From: Diphasiastrum complanatum
Taxonomy: Eukaryota; Streptophyta; Lycopodiopsida; Lycopodiales; Lycopodiaceae
NCBI GenBank assembly: GCA_029204225.1
Contig: CM055109.1
Span: 42,753,862 to 42,813,861, forward strand
DNA length: 60,000 bases
Direction of reading: 5' to 3'
Both the position numbers and the translations under genes were made by a program. Under the pieces are notes generated by a model. The model saw nothing but the letters and a program-made list of their open reading frames with translations. It ran no database searches and was not told where the DNA came from. Position 1 is the stretch's first letter. Each line of letters opens with the position of its first letter. Positions 42,711 to 57,561 of the stretch are shown here, in pieces.

Positions 42711-42907
42711 GAAGTTATCCAATCCACGTGGTATCCATGCGTGAATGTTCCACGCAGTTTTTTCCCCTCTCTTCACACGTGGGAAGGTCCTCCACATGGG
42801 CTTGCATGCTTTAAATGTCATTCATGCGAGTCATAATCTTTTCTATATTGAGATGAAAAATAGTACATATTGTTATTAAACAAGTAATTTGACAAGTTTT
42901 TTAAGGA

Positions 42908-42949
42908 TTTTATGACATAATATTATGTCAAATCGATGATGTCATAAAA
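42908..42949. repeat. Nested palindromes
   Basis: TGACATAATATTATGTCA (42913-42930) is a perfect palindrome, and TTTTATGACAT at 42908 pairs with ATGTCATAAAA at 42939. This may be a small foldback element. Confidence 0.75.
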
Positions 42950-43771
42950 CATTTCGTTTATTAATAATCTAGGTGTCATAGATTTGATATAATTTGATGA
43001 CATAATTATATGGTCAAATAGAAAAATTTTGTTTTTGTCATGTGACCTCTTAAATGGTTGCATGGGGTCATTTAGATTCATGATCAAAAGCATTTACGTA
43101 TATTGAGGACTTAGTGATATGTGACCTATATGATATATCTTTTTAATTGTTGGTGTGTGACCTATATAACCTTATATGAAATCATAGTAATTAGTTAAAA
43201 TATCATTTAGCATTGTAATAAAGATGTTGATCAATGGTGTGCTAGCTAGTATATGATTGATTGACATTGTCCAATTGCTCTCCTTTTCTTTTCGATTGAA
43301 GGAACATGATCTTGCATACAAAGCAACCATAGATAGAAAGGGTGAATGCATATTACTCATCATGAGATACCATGGCACACTGGGCCAATCCAAAGAGATT
43401 TATCCCAAACTAATTCGAGCCAAATATTAATTAATCAAATGAGTGATTGAGTGGGCAATCAATCAATTGAGTATATGACTGATTGTTGATTTTGATCATT
43501 CCATGTTGAAAGAAAGATTGAGTGAGATCATCACTCATCTTGGACAAGAGTTCAAACTGAAAGCTTCGAACTGCTATGTGGTCTTTAAATTCGTTGAGAT
43601 AGGCCTGCACGCACTATCTACTGATGTCTAGCATTTGTCAATATGGACCTCATTTTGATTGCTCGTCATGTGTTGCCCCACCCAAGCAATTTTCTTGATA
43701 GCAATGTTACTAGAATATTAGATTTTCATTAAGCATAACTAGAATATACATGGATCAGATGTTGGCATGTC
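42950..43771. other. Unassigned AT-rich spacer
   Basis: No motif recognised on either strand. The 73-codon minus frame at 43172 is unsupported. Confidence 0.5.
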
Positions 43772-44180
43772 GAATTGGGACCATTATGTGTACATGGTCA
43801 TAATTAATGGTTGTAGGCCTAAACACATGGTGGTGGAGTTGGTATGGGTCTATCAGTGAGTCATTAGGAAACTGGATGACGTGGCCCCGATAGGCTGCAG
43901 AGGTGTCCAGTGAGGTGTCACAGTGCACTACTAGTGGTGCATGGGCCTTGGAGGGTATAAGTATACCTGCTGGGCTCTCACTAGTGTATGCTTGATCTGT
44001 GATGAGTAGCTACATGCTAATGGTGTGACTCCTCTTTCCATGACTCTGATTGATCCATAGCTTGGGGCCTAGATCCGTACGATCTAGGTTTGGTTGGGTT
44101 GGTTTAACCTCCACCGGTTCCCATGTGTGGTTGCTTTGTATGGTATGCTTAGGCTAGAATCCTGTGTTGAGGACTTTATA
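43772..44180 (+). repeat. 5' LTR of H (truncated at its start)
   Basis: Matches 2359-2770 in opposite orientation. The first 80-100 bases of the LTR are missing here. It ends GGACTTTATA next to a primer-binding site. Confidence 0.88.
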
Positions 44181-44181
44181 T

Positions 44182-44193
44182 TGGTACCAGAGC
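44182..44193 (+). other. Primer-binding site of H
   Basis: TGGTACCAGAGC, as in the other copy at 2347-2358. Confidence 0.87.
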
Positions 44194-44562
44194 ATGACAT
44201 TCCGGCATACATCGTACATTGGATTTGGTACGAAGGGATTTTTATTGGCCAAAACTCAAGCCCTTTGTAGAATCTTATGTCATCAAGTGTGATCAATGCC
44301 AGTTGAATAAAGCTAAACGCCATAAGGCGGATGGTTTGTTGCATCCACTAGATATCCCTAATAAGCGATGGGATAGTATTTCCATGGATTTCGTGGTTGG
44401 GTTACCGTGGATGAATAAACAACATGATGCAATTTGGGTTGTGGTCGACCGTCTTACCAAATTGGCTACGTTTATTCCGGTACAGACCACCGCGAAGGCT
44501 TCTAATTTAGCTCAGATATTTGTAGAACGTCTATTTAGGCTTTACGGATTACCGAGTGATAT
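44194..44562 (+). pseudogene. H integrase (first half)
   Basis: Begins directly after the primer site with the end of the zinc domain (LVRRDFYWPKLKPFV, CDQCQLNKAKRHK), then RWDSISMDFVVGLPWMNKQ with the first catalytic Asp, then VERLFRLYGLPSDIV. It stops at 44562, where copia X begins. The remaining integrase (SDHDPKF onward) is at 11451-12194 on the other strand. Gag, protease, reverse transcriptase and RNase H of H are absent between primer site and integrase. Confidence 0.9.
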
Positions 44563-45086
44563 TGTGAAAATATTGTAAAATTAAAATAATATTTAACTTA
44601 GAGAATTTAAATTTTGGGGTTTGTCCAAACTTGAAGTAGACTAGTCTAATAACTTTCCAAGTTGAGTCAAGGTAGATTTTTTAGTGATGTGTAGGTCTAG
44701 AACCTATCAAGAAGAATGTGAGGCTACTCTTGTAGGTCAAGGATTCTCAAAAAGAGAGATTCTCAAGTCTTATCCATTTCTCTTTTTGTCATCTAGTAGA
44801 GAGGTAGAGGCAATATGGCATCTAGGTTGTTTTCTCTCTCCACGAGTTCTAGAAGGCCTCTTGTATTATAAATAGGGTGGCTTTGTACCTTAAGTAAAAC
44901 TTCCATTTGATCCATTGGAGGTGTAATGATAGTTAGATTGTGATGAATGCTCTTGCCTTCTTGCTAACTAGCTTGCCAATGTTTTTCATCTCTTTGTTTT
45001 TGGAATAGAAGCTAGTTTAGTGTGCAAACATTCATTTCCTTGATCCTTGTATTTGCAGCTGGTTCACATGTGTGAAAAAGTTCTCA
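44563..45086 (+). repeat. 5' LTR of copia X
   Basis: Begins TGTGAAAATATTG and ends GTTCTCA, directly followed by a primer site. It pairs with 12195-12733 on the other strand. The left flank GATAT shares ATAT with the flank of the partner LTR. Confidence 0.9.
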
Positions 45087-45098
45087 TGGTATCAGATC
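45087..45098 (+). other. Primer-binding site of X
   Basis: TGGTATCAGATC is one base from the initiator-Met tRNA complement. Confidence 0.85.
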
Positions 45099-45845
45099 TT
45101 GATAGGAGAATACACATCTAATCATTGCTTTATCAAATGGAGTGACTTCTCATCATTGTTGATGAAATTTTGCCTCTTACTAGCACTCGATTTCAAGATA
45201 ACTAGATCCACTCTTATCATCACTTATTAACATATCTTTTTTCTCTGATTTCAGAGCTGTATGGCCTACTGCAGCAACACGTGTGAGGCCTCTAATCGAG
45301 ATAGAGTGGGGGCTATGTTACTTCTCATCTCTTTCCCCCATGTAGCATATGAATAGGAAGCTAATCAAGGCTAGTTTGTGATGCAAGTGACCTCAAGAGG
45401 ATTTGTGGATCCTAAGGAGAGTTCTTGACATTCAAGTGAGGCATGTTGAAGAAGAAAAATAGAGTTTTACATGCTTGAAGGCTGTACTATCTAAGATCCC
45501 TTGTTTGTAGGAGTCAAAAATAGCAAATTTTGACTATTTTTCAATTTTCTTCAATCCAAGAAGATTTGTTTGGATCTATGATTCTATGAATGGATGAAAC
45601 TTTCTAAATGATAAATCTGAGTTTTTTAAGCCATTTCACACGTGTGAACTCAGATTTACTTCATCCACTTTTGCTTTGAAAAACTTAGTGCAAATTTTGT
45701 CTAGCACCTAGAAATTGGAACTTTTGGCCTTCTTTGAGTTCTCAATCATTTGTTAACTTGATTCCAAGTAATCAATAGTCTACATTTGATTAGTTTTGAA
45801 CCTCTGAAAACATTCATTTAGAAAGCCAAAATCAATTCTCTAGAT
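45099..45845 (+). other. 5' leader of X
   Basis: About 750 bp without coding sequence. CACACGTGTG occurs near 45638. Confidence 0.65.
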
Positions 45846-46117
45846 ATGACTTCAATGGGATCTTACCTATTAGAACAAGGTGAAAGACTCACCTCTACAA
45901 ATTATAGTACATGGAAAGTGAGGATAGAATCAATTCTTGTACTTCAAGATCTAATAGATATAGTGAATGGGAATGAGGAGGAACCAAATAATCCTCAAGA
46001 AATTCCCAAATTCAAGAAAAGAGCACGAGTTGCTCTTCATGTTTTGAAGCTAAATGTCTCCAATGAAGTCCTAAGAGAGATTAGTTCTTGTGTCAATTGC
46101 ATCAAGATTCCTGTGAG
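45846..46117 (+). pseudogene. Copia X gag, N-terminal part
   Basis: Opens MTSMGSYLLEQGERLTS and continues NYSTWKVRIESILVLQD and ARVALHVLKLNVSNEVLREISSC, very close to Z gag at 22357. It is cut at about residue 85, where the sequence meets a copia gag running on the opposite strand. Confidence 0.9.
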
Positions 46118-46654
46118 CTAGTCAAAGGTTGGCAATCTTTTTCTTGATGCTATTCCACTCACAAACATCTGATAGGGTTCTGAAATGCTGCACAATGCAT
46201 TGTGCACTAACTCCACATCACGTATGCGCTCACCAATAGAATGCAGTTCATCCCTCATTGTCTTGATTTTGGTCATGTACGTCTGAATGTGCTCTCCTTG
46301 TTCCATGCGGGCATTATTCAACTTTGACTCCAGAAACATGATTCTTGATGGATTTGATGTTTCGAACTGCTCCTTTAGCACAACCCATGCCTGTCTGGGT
46401 GTAACAGCATCACAAATGTGGGTAATGATGTGGTCCTTCACTAACAAGTTAATGAAGGTCAAAGCTTTCCTCATCTTTTTATCGAACACTTTGATATCCG
46501 CTTCATTTGGCGGCCTTCTCTCATCACCTGTGACGACTTCCCACACATCTTTCTCCATCAGTATGTTTTTTATTTTGAATTTCCACACTGCATAGTTGGA
46601 AATCCCGTCCAATTTGCTACTTTCACTCAAAATGGACTCTCCCATGTTTGCCAT
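46118..46654 (-). pseudogene. Y2 gag (5' half of the V-type copia)
   Basis: The frame opens MANMGESILSESSKLDGISNYAVWKFK and shows AWVVLKEQFETSNP, MFLESKLNNARM, YMTKIKTMRDEL and the end RKRLPTF, where it is cut. The LTR upstream is the same as V's LTR. V's coding begins about ten codons further on in the family alignment. So Y2 and V are probably one element split apart. Confidence 0.9.
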
Positions 46655-47935
46655 CGCAAAATTGTTTGAAACTTCTGTCGTAGGCTAAAAGCAATATGCC
46701 GAGGCCAACTGTGATGTCAGAAGTTGAAAATAATGACCTGCACTTTTTTCCCTTACCAGGCCACTCACCACTTTTCCACCAATTTAAAAGCCAAATCGGC
46801 GTCGCCTTCCGAAATGCACTCAGTCGTCAACTCCCAACTACGTGCCCAATGGAATGGTAAAATCACTTCTGGCGCACTCCGAACACTTTCTCCACTGTAA
46901 TCACTCTATTTTGCTATACCGTACTTGCAGGTACAGTCCGGGTGCCCTTCAATTGGAGGTTATAGCCTTTCGTTTGGGTCAAAACGGGCAAACCCCAAAA
47001 TAGGGACTTTTCTAATTTTTGAACTGTTTCTTCACCTTGAAGAAACTTCACTCTTCACTTGTGAAGGGACCCAACTCCAATTTCAGTATAAAATTTTTTA
47101 ATGAAGTTGAAGGCCAAAATGTAGTTCACTTCTTCAGGGCCCTCTTCAGCAACCCTTCAAACTCCATCTAATGGTTGATTCTGATCCAACTGTGGATATC
47201 CCTTTCTAGGTAGCACAATCTGAGCCGTTGATCATGTAACTTCTCTATCCAACGGATCTGAATGCTTCTGTGCACCAATGGAGAGTCTTGTAGATGCTAT
47301 CCACTTCGAAACGCTATGGTTTCACCCTGGTTCCATGCGCGAATAGTCTGCGACCTCCCTGTCTATGGCCGCACCTCCCCAAGTTCGTTTTTGCTTGATC
47401 TATTTCATTTTTGGATCGATTTGAGCACGATCTGAGGCCTGCAGTAGGGTTGCCCTACTGATACCAAGTCTGTAGAGTGTTCAATCATGAAATTTCGTGG
47501 AGAAACGTTGATTTTAGCTCAACTTGACAAAGTGTTTTTTTCACCTTTTATCGCAAGTCTGCTAGGTTAACTATCTGGAGACAAATCTCTCCATGGCTGG
47601 CTGACAATAGCTTCCTTTTTGTCCTTACGACATTCAAAACAGTGCACAAACAGCGAAGAAATCACCCGTTATGTATAAGAAACTGTAACTCCAAACCCGG
47701 TTTCAATTTTCAACTGGCTTCAAAATTATCAAATTTTCACCAAATTTTTTCCTGTCTAATGTTATGCGCAGGCTAATAATCCCTCTGTTGAGCTTGGCAA
47801 GCCTCTATAAACTAGAAATTGTGCACCAGTGCTTCTCTTTTCATCTTCAACCCGCCATAAATCCTGAATTCTCAGAAGACAGTCCTCTCGAAGCTCTCTT
47901 CAACGATGATGTTGTACTGTGTACACTCCCTGTAC
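46655..47935 (-). other. Long 5' leader of Y2
   Basis: About 1.28 kb, similar to the leader of Y at 17054-18273 although the LTRs of the two differ. No conserved protein seen. Confidence 0.7.
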
Positions 47936-47948
47936 GGCTCTGATACCA
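47936..47948 (-). other. Primer-binding site of Y2
   Basis: TGGTATCAGAGCC on the minus strand, initiator-Met tRNA type. Confidence 0.92.
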
Positions 47949-47949
47949 A

Positions 47950-48222
47950 CTTAGAATTTGCTTTGCACAGGAACATAGATCATGCTACACACTAACACAA
48001 ACAAAAAACACTCTCCACAACAAGCTCACATAACAACTGTATTTCTCAAAATGAAATTACACTGTACATATAGTTGTTCACTTAGGCAACCCATGCATGA
48101 CCCGGGTTGCCGTTGGCGGGACGCGTGTCCCGTCGACTTGCCTCGTGGCAAGGCCAACCGATCCTTATCAACTAATAGGACCCACAATATAGTAGCACAA
48201 TGATTCTACTTTAATTCTAACT
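47950..48222 (-). repeat. 5' LTR of Y2/V
   Basis: 273 bp, matching 28804-29077 in opposite orientation. The outer flank TTAGC compares with CTAGC after the V LTR, a near-perfect 5-bp target duplication. Confidence 0.9.
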
Positions 48223-48227
48223 GCTAA

Positions 48228-48648
48228 GTCCACCATATTATCAGGTGGTGGACTAGGAGGACTAGGAGGATCAGGAAGGTCAAGAGGACTAGGAGGATCA
48301 GGAAGGTCAAGAGGACTAGGAGGATCAGGATCTAGGCTACGCTCAGATGATGGTTCTGATGAAGAAGATTTTGATTCTGAACTTGGTTCGAAAGTGGAAT
48401 CATATAAATTTGATTCTAATGAATCTATAGAACTTGGTTATTTAATGAACCTTTTCTCAAATGAATCTACAAATGCTGTAGTAGCGTTTAGAAGATCGTT
48501 AAATGCTTCAGGTGTTAATCTTGCTCTAACTGACGAATTTCGCAAAATTTTGCAGATACAAGTCTCTAGATTTTCTCTATGCCTCTAATCGTTGTGCAGG
48601 CTCTAAATGTTTCTGTTCAATAGTTTCTTGAGAGTATGTTCTTGGCAT
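48228..48648 (-). pseudogene. Gypsy U gag, N-terminal part
   Basis: ATG at 48646-48648 opens MPRTYSQETIEQKHLEP. Stops appear early, then frames are degraded. Nearer the copia insertion comes a Ser/Glu stretch and a Pro-rich repeat of DPPSPLDLP type ending PPPDNMVDL. The gag domain that should follow is at 29078 on the other strand, beyond V. Confidence 0.7.
48250..48336 (-). repeat. 27-bp tandem repeat in U gag
   Basis: About three copies of a 27-bp unit with core AGGACTAGGAGGATCAGGA (plus strand). Read on the minus strand it encodes a repeating Pro/Asp/Ser/Leu peptide. Confidence 0.85.
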
Positions 48649-48713
48649 GCATTACAAAAGAAAGATTTGTAGACTTAATACACTTAAAAATATTACAAAA
48701 GATGAAATTCATC

Positions 48714-48731
48714 TCCCCGGCAACGGCGCCA
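48714..48731 (-). other. Primer-binding site of U (Asp tRNA)
   Basis: TGGCGCCGTTGCCGGGGA on the minus strand is the complement of the 3' end of plant Asp tRNA. This primer is typical of Athila/Calypso-type gypsy elements. Confidence 0.9.
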
Positions 48732-48736
48732 AATTA

Positions 48737-49541
48737 TGTGGTGGCCTAGTTGTTATAGTTCCACAAAATCAATGAATTAAGTAGTATAAAAGGTTTGATT
48801 GTTCCCCAAGAGAGAGAATAATCTCTTCTTTTGTATGATAAGTGTATGTAAGATGGTGAATGGTATGTGATGTGTAATATTCATAATGAATACTACAACG
48901 ACATATCTAGTTATCCAAAGATATTTGGATAAATTGGCATCCAAAAACACCAATGGTAAAACGATTTGGTCAAGGTCTGTGATTATAAAGGTTACTTTAT
49001 CTTCCAGGCTCTTAGGATAACAATAGCAATCAGATCAGACAACAACTAGCAAATAGATTCATCAAACAGAATCGTATTGGCTAATGATTCTTCTTAATCA
49101 AACACATAGAATTAGTTCTTATCACAGGAAGCAAACAGTTTAGAGCATCAAACAAGTTCATTATCTGAACACATAGCTCATTCAGAATTGAATGAAGTTA
49201 TGCTTATGGTTATGCTTAATAGCTTCGGCTAATTCCCTACACACATTAAGTAGAATTGTCGCTCTTTGGTGACGCCTGAAAATCCATGTTAGAGTAACTA
49301 AAATTCAGCAAGAAATGAAAAGTATGTGTGACGTAGACATAGAAGTATCACAACAGTTACAGATTGTTCAGAGTGTATTCGCTCAATTGATAAGAAGTAA
49401 TGCTGTAAGAGATGGCAGAGGGAAAGAATGCTCAAGCTTATAGAAATTGGCTCTCTTCTCTATCTCTCTATTGATACTCAAATCTGTGCGTCTTTACAAT
49501 GGCACAAAGTGTCGATCTTATAGGAACGATTATTGGCCTCA
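48737..49541 (-). repeat. 5' LTR of U (truncated at its start)
   Basis: On the plus strand it begins TGTGGTGGCC and matches the U 3' LTR in opposite orientation up to about 49541, where similarity stops. It lacks roughly the first 185 bases of the LTR but carries about 200 extra bases near 49080-49270. Confidence 0.82.
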
Positions 49542-53990
<4,449 letters not shown>

Positions 53991-54523
53991 AACTATACCA
54001 AATACAATTAGTATACCACGACAACACGTGTGACGTACAGCTACTGTATGACCTGATAACAGAGAAATAGTTTACTTATCATTTACAAAGCATTCATCCA
54101 CAAAGAAAGTGCTTAAGAGAGTCAAAAAACAATGATAGCTTCACAAACCAAGATTTCTCATCATTAGCTCAATAATGGATCCATTCATGGATCAAGTACA
54201 AATTCACCATAATCTCTCTCTAAGCTGCATCCAGCACGTGTAGGACAGCTCATTGTACTTATCCATATCCACTTTGGATAAGATCTATCAAGTTTGCCAC
54301 ATCATCCATTGGTGGTTTGTGCTGACCTTCTAGATTCCTACAATCTAGGACCTAACTCCTATAATTTAGGACATGTCATATTAGACTCAAATGAAAGCTA
54401 ATCAAAATAGATCTGAATATTACAAGTGTTGTTTTACACGTGTGAACAGGTCATCACACGTGTCGATCCACATAGATGTCTAATATTCATCAAAAACCAT
54501 GTGAAAATTGCTAAATTCTAACA
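53991..54523 (-). repeat. Probable 3' LTR of copia T
   Basis: In the element's direction it starts TGTTAGAATTTAGC right after a GAGGAG tract. Several ACACGTGTG motifs, as in the X and Z LTRs, lie within. The far boundary is uncertain. I place it near 53991 by length analogy with X and by the ACACGTGTG motif at 54005. Confidence 0.5.
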
Positions 54524-54535
54524 CTCCTCAATTTT
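54524..54535 (-). other. Polypurine tract of T
   Basis: AAATTGAGGAG on the minus strand lies before the LTR start. Confidence 0.8.
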
Positions 54536-55658
54536 TACATGATACAACTATAGTACATCTATCTACAACACCTAAGGCTGATCTTAACTTGATAAATGAA
54601 GCCTTTGGCAAGGCTTTAGAGAGTAGATCAGCAAGACAATCTAAAGAAGACACATGATGTAGCTTGATCTCCTTTGCTTGAACCTTTTTCTTCACAAAAT
54701 GGTGAGCAATCTCTATGTGCTTGCTCCTTGCATGGAATGTGGGATTGGTTGCTAATGCTTGGCTTGATTGGTTGTCACAAAATATTGTTGCATGCTCCTC
54801 GGCCTCCATGACTTGTAATTCCACCAAAAGCCTCTTCAACCATAGAATCTCCTTTGTTGTGCATGTTAGTGCCTTGTATTCCGATTCGGTTGAAGATAGA
54901 GAGATAGTATCTTGCTTTTTGGAAAGCCAAGACACTATGCCATTGCAAAGAAAGGTAAGAAAAGCACTTGTGGACCTCCTATCCACCTTATCACTTGCAA
55001 AATTAGCATCCAAATATGCCCTTAAGGCTAGATTAGATCCATCATATAAAATGCCAAAGTTCTTGGTGGCCGAGATGTACCTCAACACCCTTTTTGCATT
55101 TTTCCAATGACAAACCAATGGATTTTGCATAGATTGGCTTAGTTTGCCTACACTATAACTTAGATCAAGTCTAGTTATAGTAAGATAGATCAAAGAGCCT
55201 ACAAGTCTCCTATATAGTGTGATGTCCTCAAAGGATGCTTCATCATCACTATTGGAGACTTTTACATTTTGCTCCATAGGAGTTTCTACTCCTTTACAAT
55301 CTTTCATTTCAAACTTTTCTAAGATAGAAGAAGCATATTTGGATTGACAAATAAAACTCAAATCCTTGCCTCTTGAAACTTCTATTCCTAATATGAAGTG
55401 AAGATTACCAAGATCTACCATTTTAAATTCCTTAAACAATGCTGCTTTCACTTCTTGTATACCATCAAGATCATTTCCACTAAGGATAATGTCACCAACA
55501 TACAAAATGAGAATGATGATTTTATCATCATTAAATCTTAAGTACAAAGAAGGATCATAAGCACTTACAACAAACTTAATAGAGTTTATGAAGGTATTCA
55601 ACCTAGAGTACCAAGCTCTAGGTGCTTGCTTAAGCCCATAAAGACTTCTTAGCAACAA
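54528..55658 (-). pseudogene. Copia T reverse transcriptase (C-terminal part) and RNase H
   Basis: A 376-codon minus frame: LYGLKQAPRAWYSRLN, then ILYVGDIILSGND, then the full RNase H with YLDANFASDK, STSAFLTF, STESEYKAL, FCDNQSSQALA, ARSKHIEIAHHFV and LADLLSKALPK. The active site YVDD is YVGD, so polymerase activity would be lost although the frame is long and open. Confidence 0.92.
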
Positions 55659-55679
55659 ACATACTTTTTTCTCTTGATC

Positions 55680-56009
55680 TTATTTGATGAAGCCCTCGGG
55701 TTGCCTCATGAAAATCTCCTCTTCCAAATATCCATTGAGAAAAGCATTAGTCACATCAAGTTGAAAAAGCGGCCAATTGAAAGTAGTTGCAAGAGAAAAA
55801 ATCAACCTTATGGAAACTAGCTTAGCAACATGAGCAAAAGTTTCATCAAAATCTACTCCCTTGGTTTGCAAGAACCCCTTTGCCACTAGCCTTGCCTTGT
55901 GTTTCTTGATGCTCCCATCTTGATTGTACTCAAGTGGCTTTCTTCCTTGAGGAAGATCCACAAGCTTCCATGTATGATTCAAGTTGCACAAATAATAGCC
56001 TCTCCCCAA
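55680..56009 (-). pseudogene. Copia T reverse transcriptase N-terminus
   Basis: Minus frame with NHTWKLVDLPQGRKPLE, HKARLVAKGFLQTKGVDFDETFAHVAK, LFQLDVTNAFLNGYLEEEIFMRQPEGFIK, ending at a stop just before the next part. The integrase C-terminus and the linker that normally precede it are deleted: KSFWGEAIICAT-like sequence is joined almost directly to NHTWKLV. Confidence 0.9.
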
Positions 56010-56029
56010 AAGGACTTAGGTAGAGATGC

Positions 56030-56841
56030 ATCTAACCTTAAAGCCTTACCACACTCACATAGTGTTCTATTCATCCTCTTAGCTATTCCATTTTGTTGAG
56101 GACTATAAGTGCATGAAATTCTCTCTTAATGCCATTGGATTTACAAAACTCTATCATCTTGGTGGAGATATACTCTCCAGCATTATCAATCCTCAATATT
56201 TTAATTCTAGCATCAATTTGATTTTCAGCTAGAGTTTTGAACTTAACAAAAGCTTCAAACACTTTACTTTTGGAATCCAAAAGTTCAATCCAAGTGTATC
56301 TAGAGTAATCATCAATTAAAGATACATACATAGATGCACCTCCATTAGATTCTTGAGAAAAAGAGTGCACATCACTATGAATAAGATCTAATGCTTTTGT
56401 AGATCTAGTGGAAGAGATATCAAAAGGTAGCTTGTGTGCCTTTGAGAGGCTACAAGCTTCACAACTTTTTCGACACTTTGAGAGTGTCTTTGGAAGGCTG
56501 AGAGCAAGATCCTTGGTGCATAGCATCTCCACATATTTGAAGTTGGGGTGGCCCAACCTCTTATGCCAAAGCTCCACTTGATTGAGCTCCTCCTTCACCA
56601 TGTTCACACTTCCAAGAAAAACATTAGCATCAAGCTTAAAAAGCCTTCCTTGTTTGAATCCCTTTACAATGCAAGTATTATTCATCATTATGGAGCAAAC
56701 TCCTTGCTTAAAATGGACATCTAAGCCATCATCCATCAATTGTTCTACACTTAACAAATTCTTAGTGAGTGTAGGAACATAGAGTACATTATCAAGATCT
56801 ACTCTTTTAGAGGATCCAAGACTTAAGGGAATAGTTCCCAC
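56030..56841 (-). pseudogene. Copia T integrase
   Basis: VLYVPTLTKNLLSVEQL leads into the zinc domain (HKRLGHPNFKYV with CEACSLSKAH) and the core with Asp in LIHSDVHSFS, Asp in ILRIDNAGEY (Asp kept, neighbouring residues changed) and, after a frameshift at about 56115, the NG-x-AKRMNRTL block containing the region of the catalytic Glu. The distal integrase is lost. Confidence 0.88.
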
Positions 56842-56894
56842 TCCATCTATTCTACATTCTTGATCACTTGCTATTAGAATAGACTTTTTACAAC

Positions 56895-57470
56895 CTACAA
56901 AAGGTACAAGAGTTGAGAAAAAAAATCCTTTTGGAATGTCATGTGTGAACTAGCCCCACTATCAATCCACCATGTGTCATTGGAGTAGCTCTTTGATGTT
57001 GATGTAGAAGCCATCAAGGATGAATCCACTTCATCCTCATCTTCCTCAAGAGTGAGGTTGCCTTGTTTGCTCTCTCCTTGTGCATTCTTCTTCTTGAAAC
57101 ACTCGGATGCAAAGTGCCCCTTCTTTCCACAAAAGAAGCACTTGAGTTTGGCTTTGTTCTTCTTTCCACCTTTGGAGCTTGATGGTTGATCATCATTCTT
57201 GGTCTCCTTGTGTTGGATCTTCTTCTTTGACTTTGCCTTTCCTTTGCTTGAGAAGTTGGCCTTCTCATCACCATCATGCAACTTTAAGAATCCAATCCTT
57301 TGTTTGACATGAAGGATCCTACTCTCCTCGGCTACAAGCACACTATGAAGCTTGTCTATGTGTTGTAAAGCTATCTTCATAAGCTTTACTTTCGGCGCCA
57401 CTGGTGCCAGCATTGTCCCCGGCGCTAGCAGCGCCCCTGCTGCTCCTGGCGCCAACATCGCCGGCACCAT
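56895..57470 (-). pseudogene. Copia T gag end and protease, with foreign N-terminus
   Basis: CCHC knuckle CFFCGKKGHFASEC and protease site WWIDSGASSHMTF are typical. Before them come a gag C-terminal helix (LHSVLVAEESRILHV) and a Lys-rich stretch. The first 25 or so residues are Ala/Pro/Gly repeats from a GC-rich block (57395-57480) that looks unlike the rest of the element. The true gag N-terminus and 5' LTR are missing. Confidence 0.85.
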
Positions 57471-57485
57471 TGTGACCAGAATCCA
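57395..57485. repeat. GC-rich block at 5' break of T
   Basis: Repeated GGCGCC, GGCGCTAGCAGCGCC and GCCGGC words in an AT-rich setting, with several self-complementary GGCGCC sites. It marks where T sequence joins other DNA. Confidence 0.7.
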
Positions 57486-57561
57486 GTCGACGCCAAGTTC
57501 CTATGGCTGAAAATCTTTGATCGGTTCTAGCGAAGTCCAGAGAGCTCAAATCGATGTGCAA

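Noticed and set aside
37331-42983. 13-bp word CTAGGTGTCATAG at 37331 and 42970 as ends of the transposon
   Set aside because: The two copies are in the same orientation, not inverted, and too long for a usual target duplication. I cannot show that they bound the element.
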